64,000 nucleotides of DNA, from the NCBI GenBank assembly GCA_020073385.1, contig JAIQFH010000037.1, positions 1 through 64,000 on the forward strand. Direction: 5' to 3'. Of the stretch, positions 26,750 to 34,062 are shown piece by piece (within the stretch, counting starts at the first letter, position 1; each line of letters begins with the position of its first letter). The position numbers were made by a program, and so were the translations under genes. This stretch comes from Terriglobia bacterium. GTDB taxonomy: Bacteria; Acidobacteriota; Terriglobia; Terriglobales; Acidobacteriaceae. The notes beneath the pieces are model-generated. The model saw only the letters and a program-made list of their open reading frames with translations. It was not told where the DNA came from and did no database searches.

Positions 26750-27682
26750 ATGCACGAGTCTGCGGACCTTCTGTCTGCTCCTTCGCAGAGAGGTCTAATC
26801 CTGCACGTTATGCGTTTCTCGGTTCACGACGGACCGGGAATTCGCACGACTGTGTTTCTCAAAGGCTGTCCTTTGCGCTGTTGGTGGTGCCATAACCCTG
26901 AAAGTCAATCTCTACAACCAGAAGTGATTTACTTCGACGACCGCTGCATTCGCTGCGGCGATTGCGTCCGCGCCTGCCCTCAGGGCGCCCTTCATCTGAA
27001 TGGGCAAGTAATCAGAGATTCCGGGCTCTGCCGCGGCTGCGGAGAATGCGCGAATGCGTGCCCGGTCACCGCACGTCAGCTCGCAGGCCGATGGATGACC
27101 GTGCCTGAACTCCTGGCGATGGTTCTGAAGGACCAGATCTTCTTTGATGAATCCCGTGGCGGCATCACTATTTCCGGCGGTGAACCCCTGACGCAGCCGG
27201 GTTTCGTGGAAGAGCTGCTGCGGGTTTGCCGGATGCGGCGCATTCGAACCGTCCTCGATACCTGCGGTTTCGCAGATTCTGCGGTCATTCGCACGGTCAG
27301 CAAGTTTGTGGATCTGTTTCTCTACGATCTCAAACTGATGGACTGCGAGAAACACCGTTATTACACCGGCGTCAAGAATGACCTGATCCTGAGAAATCTG
27401 AAAATCCTCGCGGACCAAGGAAGCGCGGTGATTGTCCGCGTTCCCATTGTTCCGGGGGTTAACGACGATATCGACAACACAGATAAGCTGTCTCGTTTCT
27501 TGTCTTCCCTGCAACTTCGAAAGATCGATCTTCTCCCCTACCACCGCATCGGAAACGGCAAATACCAGCGATTGCACCTTTGCAACCGCATGGAAGGCGT
27601 CGAGCCGCCTGCTCCCGACAAGATGGAAACCCTGGCCGCACGCCTGAGGCGTGACGGATTTTGCGTGCGAATTGGAGGCTGA
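26750..27682 (+). CDS. Glycyl-radical enzyme activase (radical SAM)
   Basis: A 310-residue cytosolic iron-sulfur protein. The radical-SAM motif is GCPLRCWWCHNPES (CxxxCxxC, near residues 40-47 counting from 26750). Between it and the rest of the barrel sit two ferredoxin-type clusters, CIRCGDCVRACPQGALH and CRGCGECANACPVTA, the layout of activases for the PFL2-like dehydratases rather than for pyruvate formate-lyase itself. It abstracts hydrogen from the glycyl residue of its partner enzyme, using S-adenosylmethionine, under anaerobic conditions. ATG at 26750 is preferred over 26720 because the latter falls inside the candidate operator; the difference is ten residues. One base separates its stop from the start of the glycyl radical enzyme, so they are partners. 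Confidence 0.93.
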   Translation: MHESADLLSAPSQRGLILHVMRFSVHDGPGIRTTVFLKGCPLRCWWCHNPESQSLQPEVIYFDDRCIRCGDCVRACPQGALHLNGQVIRDSGLCRGCGECANACPVTARQLAGRWMTVPELLAMVLKDQIFFDESRGGITISGGEPLTQPGFVEELLRVCRMRRIRTVLDTCGFADSAVIRTVSKFVDLFLYDLKLMDCEKHRYYTGVKNDLILRNLKILADQGSAVIVRVPIVPGVNDDIDNTDKLSRFLSSLQLRKIDLLPYHRIGNGKYQRLHLCNRMEGVEPPAPDKMETLAARLRRDGFCVRIGG

Positions 27683-27683
27683 T

Positions 27684-30071
27684 ATGAACGAACGAGTGAA
27701 TCGACTCAGGCAAGGCACCCTGGAAACCAAACCTCGGCTTTCCGTCGAACGTGCCGCTCTTCTTACCGAGTTTTGCCGTGCGGATAAGACCGCTTCCGTT
27801 CCCATTCGCCGGGCTCGCGCCTTTGGCTACATCATGGAACACAAGGAAATCTATATCGGAAAGGACGAACTGATCGTTGGAGAACGGGGCCCGGCGCCCA
27901 AAGCGACACCCACATTCCCGGAACTATGCTGTCACAGCCTCGACGATTTCCAGATCCTGAATTCGCGCGAGAAGATTTCCTATTCCGTGGATGACCACTC
28001 TCGGGTAGTACAGCGGGATCAGGTGATTCCTTACTGGCGAGAGCGTTCAATGCGCGATCTGATCTTCGCGGAGATGTCTTCTGAGTGGAAAGATGCTTAT
28101 GAAGCGGGCATGTTCACAGAGTTCATGGAACAGCGGGCACCCGGACACACGGTTCTTGGTGACGTCATCTATCACAAAGGATTACTGAATCTGAAGGCCG
28201 AGATCGAAGCTGCCTTATCCCGCCTGGATTTCATCAACGACCCCGAGGCTTCTGCAAAAAGAGATGAACTGCGCGCTATGACGATCGCAGCCGACGCCGT
28301 GATCCGATTCGCCGAACGTCATGCCGAAAAGGCGGAGGAACTAGCGAAGGCAGAATCCCAATCATGTCGCCGTGCAGAACTGCTCAAGATTGCCGAGGTT
28401 TGCCGTCGCGTACCAGTTCACCCTCCGCGTGATTTTTGGGAGGCCTTGCAGGCGTATTGGTTTACCCATCTGGGCGTGGTGACCGAGCTGAACACGTGGG
28501 ATTCTTTTTGTCCAGGCCGCTTCGATCAGCATCTATACCCCTTCTACCGAAAGGGAATGGAAGATGGCACGTTGACACGAGACCAAGCCAAGGAATTGCT
28601 CGAGTGTTTGTGGGTGAAGTTCAACAATCAGCCTGCGCCTCCCAAAGTCGGCGTGACCGCTGCCGAAAGCGGTACCTACACAGATTTCGCCAACATAAAC
28701 AATGGCGGATTGAAGAGCGACGGATCCGATGGCGTGAATGATGTGACGTATCTGATTCTTGATGTCATTGATGAAATGCACTTGTTGCAGCCTTCCTCGA
28801 ATCTGCAATTGAGCGCGAAGAGTCCAGACGCATTCCTGAAGCGCGGCCTTGAAATCGTACGTCAAGGATGGGGACAGCCGTCGATCTTTAACGCCGACAT
28901 GGTTGTGGAAGAGCTGTTGCGTCAGGGAAAACGCGTGCAAGATGCGCGGTGTGGCGGAATCTCGGGCTGTGTCGAGACCGGTGCCTTTGGAAAGGAAGCG
29001 TATATCCTCACCGGTTACTTTAATCTTCCTAAGGTCCTCGAGATTACGCTGAACAATGGAATCGACTCACGCTCTGGAAAGAAGATCGGAATCGAGACCG
29101 GCGATCCGCGCGGATTCTCCTCTTACCAAGAGCTGTTCACTGCGTTCCGCAAGCAGTTGCACCATTTTGTTGAAATCAAGCTGCGCGGCAACAATGTCAT
29201 TGAGCGACTGTATGCGGACTACATGCCTGCTCCGTTTTTGTCGCTGCTGGTCGACGATTGCATCGCAAGCGGCAGGGATTACAACAATGGAGGTCCGCGT
29301 TACAACACCACTTACATCATGGGAGTCGCGCCCGCAACTTGCACCGACAGTCTGGCAGCGATCAAGTACCACGTGCTCGATCGCAAGGCCGTGAATATGG
29401 AGGAGTTGCTGCGAGCATTGGCCGACAACTTCGAGGGTCACGAGAAACTGCGCCTCCTGCTGTGGAACCGGACCCCAAAATTCGGAAATGATGACGATTA
29501 TGCGGATGCGATCCTGCAAGACGTATTCGATGCGTTCTTCGAGGAGATCGACGGGAGGAGAAACACGAAGGGCGGGAACTACCGCGTGAATTATCTTTCG
29601 ACGACCTGCCACGTTTATTTTGGTTCGATGACTGGAGCCACGCCCGATGGACGCTGTGCATGGGAACCTCTCTCTGACGGTATTTCCCCGGTTCAAGGTG
29701 CCGATCACAATGGGCCGACAGCCGTCATAAAGTCCGCGGCCAAGTTGGACCATACCCGCACCGGAGGTACGCTGCTGAACCAGAAGTTCACGCCGCAGTT
29801 GCTCAAGGGCGAGAATGGACTCGATAACGTGGCGCACCTGGTTCGTTCTTATTTCCGGTTGGGAGGCCATCATATTCAGTTCAACGTGGTTACTGCGGCC
29901 ACATTGCGAGCGGCACAAGCGGATCCCGAAAAATATCGCGATCTCATAGTGCGGGTCGCGGGCTATAGCGACTATTTCTGTGATCTGACCCGCGCCCTGC
30001 AGGATGAGATTATTGCCCGCACCGAGCACGAGGCGTTCGTCCCCGCCATGGCCGAGACGACTGCGGTCTAG
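27684..30071 (+). CDS. hypD: Glycyl radical enzyme, trans-4-hydroxy-L-proline dehydratase
   Basis: A 795-residue cytosolic enzyme. ATG at 27684 is chosen because ATTGGAGG precedes it; it starts one base after the activase stop. The thiyl Cys429 and acid Glu431 lie in ISGCVETG and the glycyl-radical Gly760 in VRVAGYSDYF. From memory, the C. difficile hydroxyproline dehydratase (HypD) uses F152, H160, D278, S334, D339, F340, C434, E436, Y450 and G765; here the same residues sit at F147, H155, D273, S329, D334, F335, C429, E431, Y445 and G760, a constant offset of five over the whole protein. It should dehydrate hydroxyproline to pyrroline-5-carboxylate, later reduced to proline by a ProC outside the window. 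The symbol refers to this enzyme, not the hydrogenase maturation factor of the same name. It needs anoxic conditions. Confidence 0.92.
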   Translation: MNERVNRLRQGTLETKPRLSVERAALLTEFCRADKTASVPIRRARAFGYIMEHKEIYIGKDELIVGERGPAPKATPTFPELCCHSLDDFQILNSREKISYSVDDHSRVVQRDQVIPYWRERSMRDLIFAEMSSEWKDAYEAGMFTEFMEQRAPGHTVLGDVIYHKGLLNLKAEIEAALSRLDFINDPEASAKRDELRAMTIAADAVIRFAERHAEKAEELAKAESQSCRRAELLKIAEVCRRVPVHPPRDFWEALQAYWFTHLGVVTELNTWDSFCPGRFDQHLYPFYRKGMEDGTLTRDQAKELLECLWVKFNNQPAPPKVGVTAAESGTYTDFANINNGGLKSDGSDGVNDVTYLILDVIDEMHLLQPSSNLQLSAKSPDAFLKRGLEIVRQGWGQPSIFNADMVVEELLRQGKRVQDARCGGISGCVETGAFGKEAYILTGYFNLPKVLEITLNNGIDSRSGKKIGIETGDPRGFSSYQELFTAFRKQLHHFVEIKLRGNNVIERLYADYMPAPFLSLLVDDCIASGRDYNNGGPRYNTTYIMGVAPATCTDSLAAIKYHVLDRKAVNMEELLRALADNFEGHEKLRLLLWNRTPKFGNDDDYADAILQDVFDAFFEEIDGRRNTKGGNYRVNYLSTTCHVYFGSMTGATPDGRCAWEPLSDGISPVQGADHNGPTAVIKSAAKLDHTRTGGTLLNQKFTPQLLKGENGLDNVAHLVRSYFRLGGHHIQFNVVTAATLRAAQADPEKYRDLIVRVAGYSDYFCDLTRALQDEIIARTEHEAFVPAMAETTAV

Positions 30072-30097
30072 TACACGCAGTCAATCCCAAGGTATCG

Positions 30098-30126
30098 TTG
30101 ACGGCGCGCGTCGGATATTGTATACA
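30098..30126 (+). promoter_or_regulatory. Candidate promoter overlapping the operator of the unknown secreted gene
   Basis: TTGACG at 30098-30103 and TATACA at 30121-30126 are 17 bases apart, a sigma-70-like pair. The -10-like element lies inside the palindrome at 30116-30129, so a bound repressor would cover the -10. Confidence 0.45.
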
Positions 30127-30129
30127 ATA
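30116..30129. promoter_or_regulatory. Candidate GntR operator, site 5 (perfect palindrome)
   Basis: TATTGTATACAATA is a perfect 14-base inverted repeat and the best copy of the motif in the window. It lies 45 bases after the HypD stop and 56 bases before the chosen start of the secreted unknown protein. Confidence 0.6.
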
Positions 30130-30184
30130 GTGCTCTTAGACAATCGACGCAGCTCACTTTTCCGAAAAGTTGGAGGCCTGGAGA

Positions 30185-32104
30185 GTGTCCATCAATCGCG
30201 CATTGAGATCCAGCGCCACCAGGATTGTCGGAGTTGGGGTCGTATTTCTTGGCTTTCCGAGTGGGGCCGAACTGCCATCGCCAGCAAGCCATACCCCAGA
30301 GGAGAGGCCCCGAGGAGGCGCCGTATTCGTACACAAGGCCATAAGATACGATGTTTCGCCGCCGCTTGCGCTGCAGAGAGAATCAGCCGATGGAACCGCG
30401 CTGGCTGATTGCGCCGGAGGGGGGTGCGGCACGTCACCCGGTTCCTTACTAGACGATCCAGCTGCTGAGCAGGAAAAAAGGCCCGACGAAGCCATCCCTC
30501 CACCGACACCGCCGCCAACGTTGAGTCCTGCCGGCATCGCGGTTGAGCAACGTTCCCAAGGCACTCGGCCAGCGGCGCCTCTGCTCGAAAGCTTTGATGG
30601 ACTAGGCGCCGGATTCGAGGGACCGCAAGGCACAACCACCTTCCGCAATCCGTCGGACAACAGCCTGGCCGTAGGCCCAGATCATATTGTGCAGACTGTC
30701 AATTCTAGAATCGCGGTTTATTCGAAAAAGGGCAAGAAGTACGAGAAAAGCGGAACCGTGTTGTATGGAGCGGTGGCTACGAAATCCGTGTGGACCGGTT
30801 TCGGCGGCGTGTGTGAGGCGCGCAACAGTGGTGACACGGTAGTTCGCTACGACCAGCTTGCCGGTCGATGGCTGATCGTGATGCCGATGTTTTCTCGAAT
30901 TGCGCCCGGCGACTTTCCGGAAGATCCCGGCCGGACTCGCGGCGAAGCAGTCCCGCCTGGGCAACTTGCCAAGTCCGGCGATGCGTCTTCACCCGGCGCC
31001 GCTGCAGCGCTTCCCCCAAATCCGGCGCAGCCTCCCCCTCTGCCGGAGCGCGGGCAGAGTCCGCCGGAAGCGAAGGAGGGGGTTTGGGGTATGTGCTATG
31101 CGGTTAGCACCGGGCCGGACCCGCTCGGCACCTACTATCGTTACTCCTTTGAACGGCCCTTGTTCCCGGACTACCCGCGACCGGCCGTCTGGACGGATGG
31201 CTACTACGTGCCAAGCAGCACCGGCGACGATGTAATTCAGAAGCATGCATGTATTGCGGATCGCGCGAAGATGCTGGCGGGACAACCCGCCACGGAACAA
31301 TGCATCGTGATCGACGGCGTGAACTTCCTGAACAACGCCGATATCGATGGCCGTATAACGCCACCCGCAGGAGTACCGAACATCATGATGGCGGCCGGTG
31401 GCACGCAACTGAAGAAGATCTTCGAGGACGACGGTATCTACTTCTGGAAAGTTCACGTCGACTGGAACAACCCAGCCAACACGAAGGCGGATGGTCCCGT
31501 GAAGATCAGGGTTGCGCCCTATCACTACCTGTGCAACGGGCAGTTGTCGAGCTGCGTGCCCCAACCCAATACTGAACGCCGACTCGACGTGCAGGGCGAT
31601 AAGATCATGCAGCGACTGGTCTACCGCAAGGTCGGCAGACACGAGTCGATCGTTGCAGCGCACTCGGTCGCTACGCAGGGTGGCGGAGGCGTGCGCTGGT
31701 ACGAGTTTCGCCTCAATAAGAGGGGCGACCCGGAGCTATATCAGCAGGGCACGTATACACCGGAAGGGTTCTACCGCTGGATGCCCAGCATCGCGATGGA
31801 CAAGAAGGGTGACATCGGCGTCGGATACTCGTTCGGCGGGTTGCCGAATTTTCCGGGGCTGCGCTTCGCAGCGCGCCAGGCCGGCGATCCTAAGGGCCTC
31901 TTGACGTTGCACGAGTCCGTACTTGCGACAGGGGAAGCGTCGCAGACGAACACGCTACGCTGGGAAGATTACACGACGACCACGCTGGATCCGAGCGATG
32001 ACTGTACGTTCTGGTATGTCGGCGATTATCTGAAGGCAGGCGACACCGGCTACCGCACCCGGATCGGCTCGTTCCGATTGCCCAAGTGCAAAGGCGGGCG
32101 CTGA
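30185..32104 (+). CDS. Secreted protein of unknown function with proline-rich linker
   Basis: A 639-residue protein. GTG at 30185 is preferred because TTGGAGGCC precedes it and the product then begins with a plausible signal (RIVGVGVVFLGFPSGAE). A low-complexity Pro/Gly/Ala segment (about 60-125, with PPPTPPPTLSP) and a second Pro-rich insert (about 235-295, with PPNPAQPPPLPERG) flank or interrupt a globular part that contains FRNPSDNSLAVGPDHIVQ, YDQLAGRWLIV, FWKVHVDWNNP and WMPSIAMDKKGDIGVGYS. These blocks look like blades of a beta-propeller; I recall similar secreted acidobacterial proteins without known function. There is no catalytic motif I can name. It has the strongest GntR-type palindrome upstream, so it belongs to the regulon, possibly as a glycoprotein-binding factor. 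Confidence 0.6.
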   Translation: MSINRALRSSATRIVGVGVVFLGFPSGAELPSPASHTPEERPRGGAVFVHKAIRYDVSPPLALQRESADGTALADCAGGGCGTSPGSLLDDPAAEQEKRPDEAIPPPTPPPTLSPAGIAVEQRSQGTRPAAPLLESFDGLGAGFEGPQGTTTFRNPSDNSLAVGPDHIVQTVNSRIAVYSKKGKKYEKSGTVLYGAVATKSVWTGFGGVCEARNSGDTVVRYDQLAGRWLIVMPMFSRIAPGDFPEDPGRTRGEAVPPGQLAKSGDASSPGAAAALPPNPAQPPPLPERGQSPPEAKEGVWGMCYAVSTGPDPLGTYYRYSFERPLFPDYPRPAVWTDGYYVPSSTGDDVIQKHACIADRAKMLAGQPATEQCIVIDGVNFLNNADIDGRITPPAGVPNIMMAAGGTQLKKIFEDDGIYFWKVHVDWNNPANTKADGPVKIRVAPYHYLCNGQLSSCVPQPNTERRLDVQGDKIMQRLVYRKVGRHESIVAAHSVATQGGGGVRWYEFRLNKRGDPELYQQGTYTPEGFYRWMPSIAMDKKGDIGVGYSFGGLPNFPGLRFAARQAGDPKGLLTLHESVLATGEASQTNTLRWEDYTTTTLDPSDDCTFWYVGDYLKAGDTGYRTRIGSFRLPKCKGGR

Positions 32105-32376
32105 TCACCGTACTCGGAGATTCAAATCCACTCCGAAGCCACCCCACGCCTCTCCCGAAAACCCCATCAGCGACCGACGTGGGAAACTGGCCTTTGTTCC
32201 AGCAGTTCTTCTGCTAGAAGAAGACCTGGACTGGGTTTCCGTCAAAGGTCACGCTGCGCGTGGCTGCAGCTAACTTAACTGCAATGGCTCGCGATACATA
32301 ACTCGCCCGGGGGCTTTCAGGGATTTCCCGCCGCATCTCCAGGGCCGGCTGATTGTAGCGGAAACAGGCGAATGGA

Positions 32377-32388
32377 GTAAACGTTTAC
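32377..32388. promoter_or_regulatory. LacI-type operator, perfect palindrome
   Basis: GTAAACGTTTAC is a perfect 12-base inverted repeat with the central CG typical of LacI/GalR operators. It lies 62 bases before the broken transporter start at 32451. Identical or near-identical copies sit at 34022 and 52839. Confidence 0.65.
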
Positions 32389-32450
32389 CATCTTGGGTAT
32401 AATCCACGCTCATCGGAGGCGGACCGGTTTGGAAAAAGGAGGAAGCCAAT

Positions 32451-32522
32451 TTGCGGTGGCGAATTGCCATCCTCGTCAGCGCTGCCATCGCAATCAGTTA
32501 TCTTGACCGGCAGCCGCTCCGC
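32451..32522 (+). pseudogene. MFS (ExuT-like) transporter N-terminal remnant
   Basis: TTG at 32451 follows an excellent ribosome binding site (AAAAAGGAGG at 32433-32442) and encodes MRWRIAILVSAAIAISYLDRQ, the first membrane helix and the D-R-Q motif of anion:cation-symporter MFS transporters (hexuronate or sugar-acid type). After that the frame loses all likeness to the family and stops at 32721; no other frame resumes it. So a transporter that once stood behind the LacI operator has been lost here. The rest of the 32105-32876 gap holds only this remnant and the operators. Confidence 0.5.
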
Positions 32523-32780
32523 CGTTTCCAAGTCGGTGGCAAGATGCTCGAACTCCCGACCTGTGACGAAGCGAGCAACGAATCGATGCCATTCATTCGA
32601 CCTGCCCGCGGAGCGTTTTTCCCGCTGGTCGTGTCGATTGTGTGCGGGATGGCAACCATCGGCAGTCTCAGCGCGGAGCCTGCGTGGTTCCTCTCCAGAA
32701 AGAAACGTCCTGGTTCGCACTAAACGCTGGCCGTTGATTCACAACAAAGAGCTGCAGGCAGCAACTGTGCGCATAGCGTG

Positions 32781-32792
32781 GAAAACGTTTGC
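32781..32792. promoter_or_regulatory. Weak LacI-type operator before the lacI-family gene
   Basis: GAAAACGTTTGC matches the palindrome GTAAACGTTTAC in 10 of 12 positions and keeps the AAACGTTT core. It lies 85 bases before the regulator start, consistent with autoregulation. Confidence 0.4.
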
Positions 32793-32876
32793 TCCTTTCA
32801 CGCTTGGGCCTCTAAATTCAGCTGTACACATGGTAAGATGCTGTGGTTAAGGTGGGCTTCTTACTCTCAAGAGCCG

Positions 32877-33956
32877 ATGGATATCCGCGAAATTGCCCGT
32901 AGAGCAAAGGTTTCCACCGCCACCGCATCCAGGGCAATTAACCGTGTCTCAACAGTTGACCCTCAGCTCGCCAAGCGGGTGTGGAAGGTGGTGGACGAAC
33001 TGGGATATTACCCCAACACACAGGCTCGTGCTTTGGTTTCCGGACGGAGCCGTATTTTTGGCCTGATCGTCTCTGAATTCACCAATCCTTTTTTCCCCGA
33101 GATCGTGCAAACTTTCGAGAATCTAGCAGTGGGGAATAACTACGAGATCTTGCTCACCTCCACCGTGAATGATCCCAGACGGATGGAGTTATCGGTCCGT
33201 CGAATGATCGAACGCCGCGTGGACGGTGTGGCAATCCTTACGTTTGGCATGGAAGAAACGCTGCTCGAACACCTTCGTTTCCGGAGTGTTCCTCTGGTAT
33301 TCGTCGACGTAGGACCCGATGTCAGAGGAATCGCCAATATCAGGATCAACTATCAGAACGGAATTCGTCAGGCTGTACAGCATCTGGCCGCGCTCAGGCA
33401 CACGCGGATCGCGTTTGTCGCTGGTCCGCTGCATTTGAAGTCGGCACTGGCGCGGCAAGAGGCTTTCAAAGCCTCGATGATCGAAATTGGGCTGCCGCCG
33501 GAACTGATTGTAGTAGGAGATCACCGCTTGGAAGGCGGGATGCGTGCCTTGATTGAGATTGGCCGTTTAAACACGCGCCCAACTGCTGTGCTGTGCTCGA
33601 ATGACATGACGGCAATCGGAGTCATGCGTCAGGCCTACGATCAGAAAATTAAGATCCCCGACGATCTTTCTGTGGTCGGTTTCGACGACATCCGCATGGC
33701 CGAATTCACAATGCCTCCCCTGACGACGGTTCAAATGTCGCAAAAGGATCTGGCTAAAATTGCCTTCCAGGCTCTGTTGAACGAGGTCGAGGGGCGCTCG
33801 ACCTCGCATGAACGCCACGAATATGAGCTGACCACCAACCTGGTGCTCAGACTTTCCACCGCATTGGCTCCGGCGGGAAGGCCTTCGACGACGCCCCCCA
33901 AAAGAGTTGGGGCCAGCAGATTTCGCAAGGTCTCAACCACGGTGCAATCGGATTGA
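32877..33956 (+). CDS. LacI-family transcriptional regulator
   Basis: A 359-residue cytosolic regulator. ATG at 32877 is used because the protein then begins directly at the helix-turn-helix MDIREIARRAKVSTATASRA; the frame extends upstream to 32778 without family likeness. Hinge helix follows (ELGYYPNTQARALVSGRSR), then the periplasmic-binding-type effector domain (GLIVSEFTNPFFPEIVQ, ending with IPDDLSVVGFDDIRMAEFTMPPLTTVQM). It should bind a sugar or sugar-derived effector. The recurrent GTAAACGTTTAC palindrome before neighbouring genes is its likely binding site. The downstream DUF1680 gene starts 106 bases after its stop, behind its own copy of the operator. Confidence 0.93.
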   Translation: MDIREIARRAKVSTATASRAINRVSTVDPQLAKRVWKVVDELGYYPNTQARALVSGRSRIFGLIVSEFTNPFFPEIVQTFENLAVGNNYEILLTSTVNDPRRMELSVRRMIERRVDGVAILTFGMEETLLEHLRFRSVPLVFVDVGPDVRGIANIRINYQNGIRQAVQHLAALRHTRIAFVAGPLHLKSALARQEAFKASMIEIGLPPELIVVGDHRLEGGMRALIEIGRLNTRPTAVLCSNDMTAIGVMRQAYDQKIKIPDDLSVVGFDDIRMAEFTMPPLTTVQMSQKDLAKIAFQALLNEVEGRSTSHERHEYELTTNLVLRLSTALAPAGRPSTTPPKRVGASRFRKVSTTVQSD

Positions 33957-34021
33957 AAAACGAATTGAAAAAGCAGTTTGACAAAGGGACGGCGCAGGGA
34001 TGAAGCTATGAAGCTACGATA

Positions 34022-34033
34022 GTAAACGTTTGC
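34022..34033. promoter_or_regulatory. LacI-type operator before the DUF1680 gene
   Basis: GTAAACGTTTGC, one mismatch from the perfect palindrome, 29 bases before the ATG at 34063. A TTG at 34030 inside it opens the frame, but AGGAG at 34051-34055 marks 34063 as the true start. Confidence 0.6.
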
Positions 34034-34062
34034 TGTCAAATCCTTGGCGCAGGAGCAAACCC

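Noticed and set aside
32470..32720. A minus-strand frame containing GREFEHLATDLETAERLPV, which looks protein-like
   Set aside because: No start or ribosome binding site and no family that I can name; it overlaps the transporter remnant and may be chance.
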